This document shows, piece by piece, positions 51,816 to 59,697 of a DNA stretch of 64,000 nt. Position 1 is the stretch's first letter; each line of letters starts with the position of its first letter. The translations under genes were made by a program, and so were the position numbers. Source of the stretch: Conchiformibius kuhniae DSM 17694 (GTDB lineage: Bacteria > Pseudomonadota > Gammaproteobacteria > Burkholderiales > Neisseriaceae); contig NZ_KE386798.1 in the NCBI RefSeq assembly GCF_000428785.1, positions 60,403 through 124,402 on the forward strand, given 5' to 3'. The notes beneath the pieces are model-generated. The model was not told the origin of the DNA and searched no databases. It worked only from the letters and a program-made list of their open reading frames with translations.

Positions 51816-51930
51816 TAACAATGCCGTCATTCCCGCGCAGGTGGGAATCCACGTTGGTTTTTGACAAGCGGTAATGGATTTCCGTTTGCGCAGGAATAAC
51901 GGTGTTTGGTTGCATCTTGATGATTTGTTT
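51816..51930. repeat. dRS3-type repeat between argJ and argB
   Basis: A perfect ATTCCC-N8-GGGAAT palindrome (near 51830) and a degraded partner (GGATTTCCGTTTGCGCAGG) lie 60 bases apart. They interrupt the arg gene row, so argB may need its own promoter. Confidence 0.55.
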
Positions 51931-51944
51931 ATTAAATTTATTAA

Positions 51945-53168
51945 CTAGCTGCGGTAGTCGCCGTTAATCTTCACATAATCATAGCTCAAATCGCAGCCCC
52001 ACGCCTGTGCTGATGCCGTGCCGTCATGCAAATCCACGTTGATGCGGATTTCGGCGGCGGACAGCACTTCGGCGGCTTCGTCTTCGCTAAACGGAAAATA
52101 CGCCGAGTTTTCACACACTTTCACGCTGCCCTTGTCGCTGGCAAGCGTTAAAGACACTTTGTCGGCGGCAAAATCGCCTTCGGTGTAACCGATGGCGCAC
52201 AACACGCGCCCCCAGTTGGCATCTTCGCCGAACATCGCCGCTTTCAGCAGGTCGCTGGAAATAATGCTTTTGGCAACGGCGCGGGCGCTGCGGGCATCGG
52301 GCGCGCCCTGCACGGTGCATTCCAGCAGCTTGGTGGCGCCTTCGCCGTCTGCGGCGATTTCGCGGCACGCCCACACGCAGGCAGCGTGCAAAGCGGCGCA
52401 AAACGCGGCATAAGCGGCGCTGTTTTCATCGTTGATTTCGGCATTGCCCGCCATGCCGTTGGCCTGAATCACCGCCATGTCGTTGGTGGAGGTGTCGCCG
52501 TCAATATTGATTTGGTTCAGAGTATCGTCCACCGTGGCGGACAGGGCGCGTTGCAGCAGGGCGGGGGTGATGGCGGCATCGGTGGTGATAAAGGTGAGCA
52601 TGGTCGCCATATTCGGGTTAATCATGCCGCTTCCTTTGGTGATGATGCCGATGCGGCAGGGCGTGCCGTCCAAATCAAAGGCAAGGGCGTGGCTTTTCGG
52701 ACGGGTGTCGGTGGTCATCACCGCTTCGGCAGCGTCTGCGCCGCCGTCTGCCGACAATACCGACACGGCGGCGGGAATGCCCTGTTCAAATGGCGCAAGC
52801 GGCAAAGGCTGACCAATCACGCCCGTTGAGGCAATCACAATTTCTTCAGGCAGCACGCCCAACGCCCGCGCCGCCAGTTCGCAACATTGCTCGGCAATCT
52901 GCAAACCATCGGGATTGCAGGTGTTGGCATTGCCGCTATTGCACAGCACGGCGCGGCTGAAACCGTCCGCCAAATGACGGCGCGTCAAGGCAAGCGGTGC
53001 GCCCTGAACTTTGTTGCGGGTGTAAACGGCGGCGGTGGCGGCGGCGCAATCGCTGACAATCAAAGCCAAATCGCGTTTGTTTTTATTTTTACGGATACCG
53101 CAATGAATGCCGGCGGCACGGAAACCTTGCGGGGCGCAAACGCCGCCGTTGATGGGGGTGTGGGTCAT
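51945..53168 (-). CDS. argJ: Bifunctional ornithine acetyltransferase / N-acetylglutamate synthase
   Basis: ArgJ moves acetyl from N-acetylornithine to glutamate and so recycles the acetyl group. The 407-residue proenzyme contains the self-cleavage site in NPNMATMLTF, where the Thr becomes the catalytic N-terminus of the beta chain. It also has LCNSGNANTCN and INIDGDTSTND. It lies 12 bases downstream of the LysE-type gene. Confidence 0.95.
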   Translation of the reverse strand: MTHTPINGGVCAPQGFRAAGIHCGIRKNKNKRDLALIVSDCAAATAAVYTRNKVQGAPLALTRRHLADGFSRAVLCNSGNANTCNPDGLQIAEQCCELAARALGVLPEEIVIASTGVIGQPLPLAPFEQGIPAAVSVLSADGGADAAEAVMTTDTRPKSHALAFDLDGTPCRIGIITKGSGMINPNMATMLTFITTDAAITPALLQRALSATVDDTLNQINIDGDTSTNDMAVIQANGMAGNAEINDENSAAYAAFCAALHAACVWACREIAADGEGATKLLECTVQGAPDARSARAVAKSIISSDLLKAAMFGEDANWGRVLCAIGYTEGDFAADKVSLTLASDKGSVKVCENSAYFPFSEDEAAEVLSAAEIRINVDLHDGTASAQAWGCDLSYDYVKINGDYRS

Positions 53169-53180
53169 GGTTTTTCCTTT

Positions 53181-53807
53181 TTAAACAATAAATAAAGTGG
53201 CAGACGTGCGCCACAGCGCATACGCGCCGAAACCGCCGAACAACAGGGCGCACAGGCTTTGCACGGCGGTTTGGCGCGGCGGGGTCATCAGCTTGGCGAT
53301 GCCCAAACCGTAGGCGGTCAGCACCGCGTAATCCAGCACGCACCACAATGCCGTTAGCACCAGCATCGCAGGCAGCAAATCCATCTGCAAACGGCTCACA
53401 AACGGCGGGAAAAAGGTCATAAAAAACAAAACGTCTTTCGGATTGGAAATCCCCACCGCAAAGGCGTTGGCAAAGATTTTACCGTATTGTGCGGGCTGTG
53501 CGGCGCGGGCGGCGGCGTGGTGGTCGCGGCGGGTGCGCCACAGTTGGAAACCGTAATAAATCAAATAAATACTGCCCACCAACGCCAAATAATCCAAAAA
53601 CCGCGCATTCGCGCTGCCGATGCCCGCCAACATCGCGCCCGCCGCCGCAATCAGGCACAGCGAAGCGGCATTCGTTCCCGCCACCGCGCACAACGCGCCT
53701 TTCAAACCGCGCCGCGATGCTGCGTCCACCACCGCCAGATTGACGGGGCCGGGGATAATCAGAAACAGCAGCACGGTGGCGGTGTAAGTGGTTAATATGG
53801 AAAGCAT
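53181..53807 (-). CDS. LysE/RhtB-family amino-acid exporter
   Basis: The 208-residue inner-membrane protein has about six hydrophobic segments and the family start FLIIPGPVNLAVVDAASRRG. It also has AVGISNPKDVLFFMTFFPPF, a typical second-half LysE motif. It sits between argC and argJ on the same strand, 12 bases before argJ. Export of arginine or a related basic amino acid is therefore a plausible role, though substrates in this family vary. Confidence 0.88.
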   Translation of the reverse strand: MLSILTTYTATVLLFLIIPGPVNLAVVDAASRRGLKGALCAVAGTNAASLCLIAAAGAMLAGIGSANARFLDYLALVGSIYLIYYGFQLWRTRRDHHAAARAAQPAQYGKIFANAFAVGISNPKDVLFFMTFFPPFVSRLQMDLLPAMLVLTALWCVLDYAVLTAYGLGIAKLMTPPRQTAVQSLCALLFGGFGAYALWRTSATLFIV

Positions 53808-53824
53808 GTTTTTCCTTAATCAGG

Positions 53825-53923
53825 TCGTCATTCCCGCGCAGGCGGGAATCCATTTCAATCAATGGCAAAAATGGTTTTGATGGTTCAAACTTGGATTCCC
53901 GCCTGCGCGGGAATGACGGAAGA
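53825..53923. repeat. dRS3 pair between argC and the exporter gene
   Basis: Two perfect ATTCCC-N8-GGGAAT palindromes (near 53831 and 53896), facing each other, enclose a 45-base spacer with a TTTCAATCAATGGC segment. This is the compact core form of the family without the TAG-type ends. Confidence 0.75.
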
Positions 53924-53926
53924 AGT

Positions 53927-54874
53927 TCACGCTGCCTGAACCACCAGCTCCGCCGTTTCCTCGCGCCCCAGCATCAAATTCATACACTGCACCGCCGCGC
54001 CCGATGCGCCCTTGCCGAGATTGTCAAAACGGGCGCACAGCAGCACCTGTTCATCGTTGCCCGACACAAAAATTTCCATGCCGTCTTCGCCCGCGCGGGC
54101 GTTGGCGGCGAGCATGCCGTCCGCTTGCGCGGTGTTGAACGGGTGCACGCGCACCATTGCTTCGCCCGCGTAATAATCGGCAAACAGTTTCGCCGCCGCT
54201 TCGCCGTTTGCACCGTTCAAATCTTTGACGGCAAACGGAATGCTCACCAACATGCCGCAATAGTAATCCGCCACAACGGGCGTAAACACGGGCGGTGCGG
54301 ACAAGCCGCATTGCGCTTGGATTTCGGGCAAATGTTTGTGTTGCAAGGATAATCCGTAGATGCGCGGCGCGGACAAGGCTTCGGGGCGGTCGGGCGCGGC
54401 GTAGTCGGCAATCATGGTTTTGCCGCCGCCCGAATAGCCGGTGAGCGAATGGCAGACGGGTTGCGCGGTGTCGGGCAACAAACCGCATTCGCGCAAGGGT
54501 TTCAACAGGGCGATAATCCCGCTTGCGTGGCAGCCGGGTACTGCCAAGCGCTTGGCGGAACGGATTTTTTCGCGCCGACCGTGCAGTTCGGGGAAGCCGT
54601 ACACCCAATCGGGCGCGGTGCGGTGGGCGGTGGAGGTGTCGCAAATCCGTGCCGATGCGGGCGCAAGCGACACGGCTTCGCGGGCGGCGGCATCGGGCAG
54701 GCACAAAAAGGTCAAATCAGCTTGCGCCATCATTTCGGCGCGGGCGGCGGGGTCTTTGCGCCGCGCTTCGGGCAGACGCAGCAGGGTGATGTCGTCTGCC
54801 GCACCCAAGCGTTCTTCAATCCGCAAACCGGTGGTGCCGGCCGCGCCGTCAATAAAGATGGTGTGTGTCGTCAT
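53927..54874 (-). CDS. argC: N-acetyl-gamma-glutamyl-phosphate reductase (type 2, short form)
   Basis: ArgC reduces N-acetylglutamyl phosphate with NADPH, the third step of arginine synthesis. The 315-residue protein is of the shorter type: start TIFIDGAAGTTGLRIEERL, catalytic Cys in AVPGCHASG and SLTGYSGGGK. Start 54874 (MTTHTIF) is preferred because the 25 residues upstream come from repeat sequence. Confidence 0.94.
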   Translation of the reverse strand: MTTHTIFIDGAAGTTGLRIEERLGAADDITLLRLPEARRKDPAARAEMMAQADLTFLCLPDAAAREAVSLAPASARICDTSTAHRTAPDWVYGFPELHGRREKIRSAKRLAVPGCHASGIIALLKPLRECGLLPDTAQPVCHSLTGYSGGGKTMIADYAAPDRPEALSAPRIYGLSLQHKHLPEIQAQCGLSAPPVFTPVVADYYCGMLVSIPFAVKDLNGANGEAAAKLFADYYAGEAMVRVHPFNTAQADGMLAANARAGEDGMEIFVSGNDEQVLLCARFDNLGKGASGAAVQCMNLMLGREETAELVVQAA

Positions 54875-54890
54875 GGCGGGATTCGGTTTG

Positions 54891-55057
54891 GAGCGTGTCA
54901 TCAATTGAGCATACCGCCATTCCCGCAAATGCGGGAATCCACCGCACAATGACCGACAAACAATGGTTTATCAAGGTTTGTTTCAATTTGTCGTTGGCTT
55001 CCCGATTGTGCGGGAATAACGGTGCAAAGGTTGTTCGGTTAATTGATAACGCGCCCC
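54891..55057. repeat. Dispersed repeat in the argC-gshA gap
   Basis: The ends GCGTGTCATCAATTGA (54893) and TTAATTGATAACGCGCCCC (55057) face each other. One perfect dRS3 palindrome lies near 54920 and a worn one near 55000. The rest of the 361-base divergent gap holds the gshA promoter region and no gene. Confidence 0.75.
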
Positions 55058-55197
55058 AGATGGCTGAACAAAACGGCAATATTGCAACAGATAACAGCCG
55101 AATGCCAGCGTTTTTTGCCCCCGCAGTGCGACAAAGCGTCATATCGCAAATAACAAACTGTTTTAACAAATCAAAACCACGCCGTCCCCATTTGCCC

Positions 55198-55203
55198 TAT
55201 AAT
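55198..55203 (+). promoter_or_regulatory. -10 box candidate for gshA
   Basis: A consensus TATAAT lies 32 bases before the GTG start; no convincing -35 box is seen 16-18 bases upstream. Confidence 0.4.
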
Positions 55204-55235
55204 CGCCCTTTTCTGCCGACCCGAAAGGAAACGCC

Positions 55236-56588
55236 GTGATTCTCCCCGACATCGCCCCCGAACGCGCCGCCGCACTGCGCCGTTTTGAACAAACTGTTCT
55301 GGAAAACCAAGTCAAAATCGAATCGTGGTTCCGCCGCAAGTGGCACGCGCACCGCCCGCCGTTTTACGGCTCGGTGGACATCCGCAACGCGGGCTACAAA
55401 CTCGCCTCGATTGACATGAATTTGTTTCCGGGCGGCTTCAACAACCTCAATCCCAACTTTATCCCGCTCGCCGCCATCGCCGCCCAAGACGCGGTGGAAC
55501 GCGCCTGCGAAAACGCCCGTTCCGTGCTGCTGATTCCCGAAAACCACACCCGCAACACCTTCTATTTGCAGAATGTTCACGCTTTGGCGGGCATTTTGCA
55601 AAACGCCGGTTTTGCCGTGCGCATCGGCACGCTCAACCCCGAAATCAGCGCACCGACCGAACTGACCACCGCTTTGGGCGACACCGTTACGCTGGAACCC
55701 GTGCGCCGCACCCGCGACCGCGTGCATCTGGCGGACGGATTTTCACCGTGTTTGGTTTTGCTGAACAACGACTTGTCGGGCGGCGTGCCGGAAATGCTGC
55801 AAGGCATCGCCCAAACCGTGCTGCCGCCCCTGCACGGCGGTTGGACGACCCGCCGCAAAACCGCGCATTTTGCCGCTTATGACGGCGTGGCCGCCGAGTT
55901 TGCCGAACTCATCGGCGTGGACGTGTGGGACATCAATCCTTATTTTGAACGCATTGCCGGGCTGGATTTCCACGAGCGTGCGGGCGAAGACGCGCTGGCG
56001 GAAGCCGTTGGGCGCGTGTTGGCGAAAATCCAAGCCAAATACGATGAAAAAGGCATTAGCGACCAACCATTTGTGATTGTCAAAGCCGATGCCGGCACTT
56101 ACGGCATGGGCGTGATGAGCGTGAAATCCGCCGATGAGGTGCGCGGGCTGAACCGCAAAAACCGCAATAAAATGGCGAAAGTCAAAGAAGGTTTGGAAGT
56201 CAGTGAAGTGATTGTTCAGGAAGGGATTTACAGCCACGAAACTTTAAACGGTGCGGTGTGCGAACCGGTGGTGTATATGATGGACAGGTTTGTCATCGGC
56301 GGATTTTTCCGCGTACACGAGGGGCGCGGCAACGATGAAAACCTGAACGCGGGCGGCATGACCTTTGTGCCGCTCAACGAGAGCATTCCTTCGGCGGGCA
56401 GCGCCACCGATGCGGAAACGCAGGCTGCCTGCCAACGCGTGTTCGCGCAATGGGACGAGATGGGCATTCCGCGCCCCGACCCGGAAAATCCCGACAGCAT
56501 CGGCAACCGTTTGTATGTTTACGGCGTGTTGGCGCGGTTGTCGCTGTTGGCGGCGGCGGCGGAGTTGGAGCAGACCAAGCCTGATTGA
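55236..56588 (+). CDS. gshA: Glutamate-cysteine ligase GshA
   Basis: GshA joins glutamate and cysteine, the first step of glutathione synthesis. The 450-residue protein belongs to the betaproteobacterial-type GshA (PF08886-like): VDIRNAGYKLASIDMNLFPG near the start, PFVIVKADAGTYGMGVMSV in the ATP-grasp-like part and VVYMMDRFVIGGFFRVH toward the end. The start is GTG 55236 with AAAGGAA eight bases upstream. Confidence 0.93.
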   Translation: MILPDIAPERAAALRRFEQTVLENQVKIESWFRRKWHAHRPPFYGSVDIRNAGYKLASIDMNLFPGGFNNLNPNFIPLAAIAAQDAVERACENARSVLLIPENHTRNTFYLQNVHALAGILQNAGFAVRIGTLNPEISAPTELTTALGDTVTLEPVRRTRDRVHLADGFSPCLVLLNNDLSGGVPEMLQGIAQTVLPPLHGGWTTRRKTAHFAAYDGVAAEFAELIGVDVWDINPYFERIAGLDFHERAGEDALAEAVGRVLAKIQAKYDEKGISDQPFVIVKADAGTYGMGVMSVKSADEVRGLNRKNRNKMAKVKEGLEVSEVIVQEGIYSHETLNGAVCEPVVYMMDRFVIGGFFRVHEGRGNDENLNAGGMTFVPLNESIPSAGSATDAETQAACQRVFAQWDEMGIPRPDPENPDSIGNRLYVYGVLARLSLLAAAAELEQTKPD

Positions 56589-56617
56589 AACATATTATCA
56601 CTTGATTGCAAAACCGC

Positions 56618-56745
56618 CGTCCGTCATTCCCGCGCAGGCGGGAATCCATCACTGTTTATCAGCAAGCGTGTGTTCCGACAATGTTTGTGTGGTTTCAACG
56701 TGGATTCCCGCCTGCGCGGGAATGACGGTATTTTTTATCACAACG
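56618..56745. repeat. dRS3 pair after gshA
   Basis: Perfect palindromes ATTCCC-N8-GGGAAT near 56626 and 56703 flank a spacer of about 55 bases. They lie between the convergent ends of gshA and the J-like gene and may serve as a transcription stop. Confidence 0.75.
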
Positions 56746-56772
56746 CTTGTGGTTCGGGTGGACAACAAAAAA

Positions 56773-57519
56773 TCAATCTTCTTTCATCAGAAATAAAACC
56801 AACAGCATAACCATGCCCGCGCCGACATTCAGATAAAAACCGAATTCGGTTTTCAGTATCGCGGAAGCCAAATTGCCCAAATCCGCCAAACCGGTGTGTT
56901 CGTTAAATTTGCTGTAAATTTTTTGGCGCACCGCAATATTGCCGCCCAAACTTGACAAAGCCAAAACAGCCATGCCGGTTTTGGTGCGTCCGTCAAAGGC
57001 AGATGCGCGGGTAAGAAACATGGATAGCGCGATTGATGCAAATGCAACGAAAGAAAACCACGCCTGCTTGTTTTGTGAACCATTTAAGCTGCCGACAATC
57101 GGCATGCTGTACCACGGCAGAAAAATAGACAAGGCACCAATCAGCGACAACCCCAAAATAATCAGTTTTTTCAATCGGAAACCACAGTACAAATCATCAG
57201 AGAGCTTGTTTTTGCGGCGGGTGCTGCGGCGTGATGCACCCGTTTCAACTTGGTTTGGCTGTGCCAATGCTTCCGCAACCGCTTGGGTGGCGACTTCGCG
57301 GGCGATTTCGGTTATCAAACCGGTCAGCACTTCGGGATTTTCCGCATAGAGTCTTTGCGTATATTGCGCGCGGGTTTTGGGATTCAGCAGCCATTCTTTG
57401 CATTTTTGCAGTTCTTCCAAAGGCACGCTTTGTCTTTGGGCGGCGCGGGTAATCGCTTTTTGGATTTCTGCGGCATCGGCATCGGGGCGCACGCCCAAAC
57501 GGGCAAACAGGTTAATCAT
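56773..57519 (-). CDS. Membrane protein with a degenerate J-like N-terminal domain
   Basis: The 248-residue protein starts with a helical region (LFARLGVRPDADAAEIQKAI and LLNPKTRAQYTQRLYAE) that resembles helices I-II and IV of a J domain but lacks the HPD motif. A basic stretch (RRSTRRKNK, about residues 99-107) follows, and then four hydrophobic segments. Start 57519 is chosen because AAGGA lies nine bases upstream, whereas ATG 57528 overlaps it. Function is unknown. Confidence 0.7.
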   Translation of the reverse strand: MINLFARLGVRPDADAAEIQKAITRAAQRQSVPLEELQKCKEWLLNPKTRAQYTQRLYAENPEVLTGLITEIAREVATQAVAEALAQPNQVETGASRRSTRRKNKLSDDLYCGFRLKKLIILGLSLIGALSIFLPWYSMPIVGSLNGSQNKQAWFSFVAFASIALSMFLTRASAFDGRTKTGMAVLALSSLGGNIAVRQKIYSKFNEHTGLADLGNLASAILKTEFGFYLNVGAGMVMLLVLFLMKED

Positions 57520-57567
57520 CGTTATCATTCCTTAATGCTGGAAAAACAGATTCTCACACAAACAGCG

Positions 57568-57930
57568 TAGGGTGTGTTATTGTTTGAATTTTTATAATTA
57601 AAAATTAGTGTGATATAAAAACTGCCGTCATTCCCGCGAATGCGGGAATCCACTGCCCGATGACCTGTAGGCAATGTTTTTGCTTTGACTCGACTTCCCG
57701 TCTGCACCGTCATTTCCGCGCAGGTGTAGCTTGGGTTGGCGCTAAGCGCAAACCCAACAAAATCCATAAATTTTTGGAAAAATGTTGGGTTTTCACTTCG
57801 TTTCAACCCAAGCTACGCTTGCTTCACAAACATCAGGCAGTGGATTCCCGCATTCGCGGAAATGACGGCGTTTTGGTATTATACTGAATACTGATTTTAT
57901 GGTAGAAAATTTAATTGGTGACACGCCCTA
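57568..57930. repeat. Dispersed TAG-end repeat carrying an 85-bp MITE; supplies dnaG stop
   Basis: The left end is TAGGGTGTGTTATTG and the right end TTGGTGACACGCCCTA, whose CTA is the dnaG stop. It holds one perfect dRS3 palindrome (near 57627) and the second copy of the TA-flanked MITE. This fills the whole 408-base gap between the J-like gene and dnaG; no gene is seen. Confidence 0.8.
57729..57813. mobile_element. 85-bp MITE with TA target duplication, copy 2
   Basis: It has the same length and ends as the copy at 48134-48218, with a few internal substitutions. It is flanked by TA (57727-57728 and 57814-57815) and sits at the same point of the host repeat. Confidence 0.7.
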
Positions 57931-59697
57931 GCTTTTGGCGGTCAGCAGATACAGCAGAAGCTGTTTTTCTTCGGCATTCAGCCCTTGTTCGCCGTGTTTT
58001 TGTTTCAGGCGGTTGATTTGGGTGTTTTTCAGTTCGCCCAGCAGTCGGGTCATGCCTTCGCGGAAGGCTTGTTCTTGTTCGGCGGTGGGGGTGTCGGTGT
58101 GGTCGGGCGGGGCGTGTTGCAGCAGGTGGTGCAGCAGGGGGGCAAACGGGCTGTCGCGGAAGTGTTCCAAAATTTGGGCGGGGCTGCTGGCGGGGCGGGT
58201 GCGGCAGAAGGCGGAAAGGGCGTTCAGGCAGGCGAGGTCGTGTTCGGCGCTCAGGTAGTCGGGCAGGGCGGCGTGTTGCGCCCATGTCGGGCAAAACAGC
58301 AGGTCGCGGATTTGTTTTTGCACGAGTGATAAAACGGGTGTTTGGCGTTGCGGTTGCGGCGGGGGCAGGGTGTAGCGTTTGGCGGGGTCGGGGCGGGGCG
58401 GTTGGGCGCGTCCGAGCAGTTGTGCCAAGTTGGCGGGGTCGATGCCGACCCGTTGCCCGAGTTCTTGCTGGAGCAGAAATGCCAAGGTGGGCGCGGCGGT
58501 TTTGGCAAGCAGGGGGGCGGTGCGTTTGACGAGGTCGGCTTTGCCTTCTTGGGTGTTCAGGTCGGTGTGTTCGGTGAGGGCGTCCCAAAAGTAGGCGGAA
58601 AGGGCTTGGCTTTGGTGCAGCAGGGCGTCTTCAAAGGCGGTGGCGCCGTATTCGCGCACGTAGCTGTCGGGGTCGTGCGGGTCGGGCAGCAGCAGAAAAT
58701 GCAGGGATTTGCCGTCTTGCAGTTGGGGCAGGGCGTTTTCCAATGCGCGCCATGCGGCGGCGCGTCCGGCGCTGTCGCCGTCAAAGCAGAAGTAGATGTC
58801 GTCGCATTGGCGCATCAGGATTTTGATGTGGTCGGCGGTGGTGGCGGTGCCGAGGGCGGCAACGGCGTAGCCGATGCCCGCTTGTGCCAGTGCCACCACG
58901 TCCATATAGCCTTCGACCACCACAATCCGTTTGGCTTCGCGCACGGCGTGGCGGGCTTCGTACAGCCCGTACAGGTGTTTGCCTTTTTCAAACAGGGGGG
59001 TGTCGGGGGAGTTGAGGTATTTGGGTTTGGCATCGCCCAGCACGCGCCCGCCAAAGCCGATGACTTGTCCGCCGGCGTTGCGAATCGGAAACATGATGCG
59101 GTTGCGGAAGCGGTCGTAACGGCGTTTGCCGTCTTCGTGGTCGATGACCATGCCGCTTTCGGCAAGGGCGGGGTCGGTGTAGTCGGCAAATATTTGTGCC
59201 AAGGGCTGCCACGCATCGGGGGCGTAGCCCAAGCCGTAGCGTTCGCACACGGCGGGGTCGAGTCCGCGCTGTGCCAGATATGCCCGTGCCTGCGGCCATT
59301 TGCCGAGCTGGTCGCGGTAGAAGCGGGCGGCGTTTGCCGTCAGTTGCGCCAAAGTGTGTTGTTTTTCGCGGCGCATCTGCCGTTGCGTCTGCTGTTCGGG
59401 CGTGGCGGCGCGGGGGACGGTCAAGCCGATGCGGTCGGCGAGAAACTGCACCGCATCGACAAAGCCCAAGCCCTGATATTCCATCACAAAGCCGATGGCG
59501 GAACCGTGCGCCCCGCAGCCGAAGCAGTGGTAAAACTGTTTGGACGGACTCACGGAAAACGATGCCGATTTTTCTTTGTGGAACGGACAGCACGCCATGT
59601 AGTTCGCGCCGCTTTTTTTGAGCGGAAGGTAGCTGTCGATGATGTCTACGATATCGGTTTTTGCCAGCAGTTCGTCAATGAAGCTTTCGGGAATCAT
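57928..59697 (-). CDS. dnaG: DNA primase DnaG
   Basis: DnaG makes RNA primers at the replication fork. The 589-residue protein has the CHC2 zinc finger (Cys37, His40, Cys58, Cys61), the Toprim motif VVVEGYMDVVALAQ, FDGDSAGR and a C-terminal helicase-binding region. Start 59697 overlaps the stop of the upstream peptidase gene (ATGA). The stop TAG is supplied by the adjoining repeat. In many bacteria dnaG lies with rpsU and rpoD; that is not so here. Confidence 0.95.
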   Translation of the reverse strand: MIPESFIDELLAKTDIVDIIDSYLPLKKSGANYMACCPFHKEKSASFSVSPSKQFYHCFGCGAHGSAIGFVMEYQGLGFVDAVQFLADRIGLTVPRAATPEQQTQRQMRREKQHTLAQLTANAARFYRDQLGKWPQARAYLAQRGLDPAVCERYGLGYAPDAWQPLAQIFADYTDPALAESGMVIDHEDGKRRYDRFRNRIMFPIRNAGGQVIGFGGRVLGDAKPKYLNSPDTPLFEKGKHLYGLYEARHAVREAKRIVVVEGYMDVVALAQAGIGYAVAALGTATTADHIKILMRQCDDIYFCFDGDSAGRAAAWRALENALPQLQDGKSLHFLLLPDPHDPDSYVREYGATAFEDALLHQSQALSAYFWDALTEHTDLNTQEGKADLVKRTAPLLAKTAAPTLAFLLQQELGQRVGIDPANLAQLLGRAQPPRPDPAKRYTLPPPQPQRQTPVLSLVQKQIRDLLFCPTWAQHAALPDYLSAEHDLACLNALSAFCRTRPASSPAQILEHFRDSPFAPLLHHLLQHAPPDHTDTPTAEQEQAFREGMTRLLGELKNTQINRLKQKHGEQGLNAEEKQLLLYLLTAKS

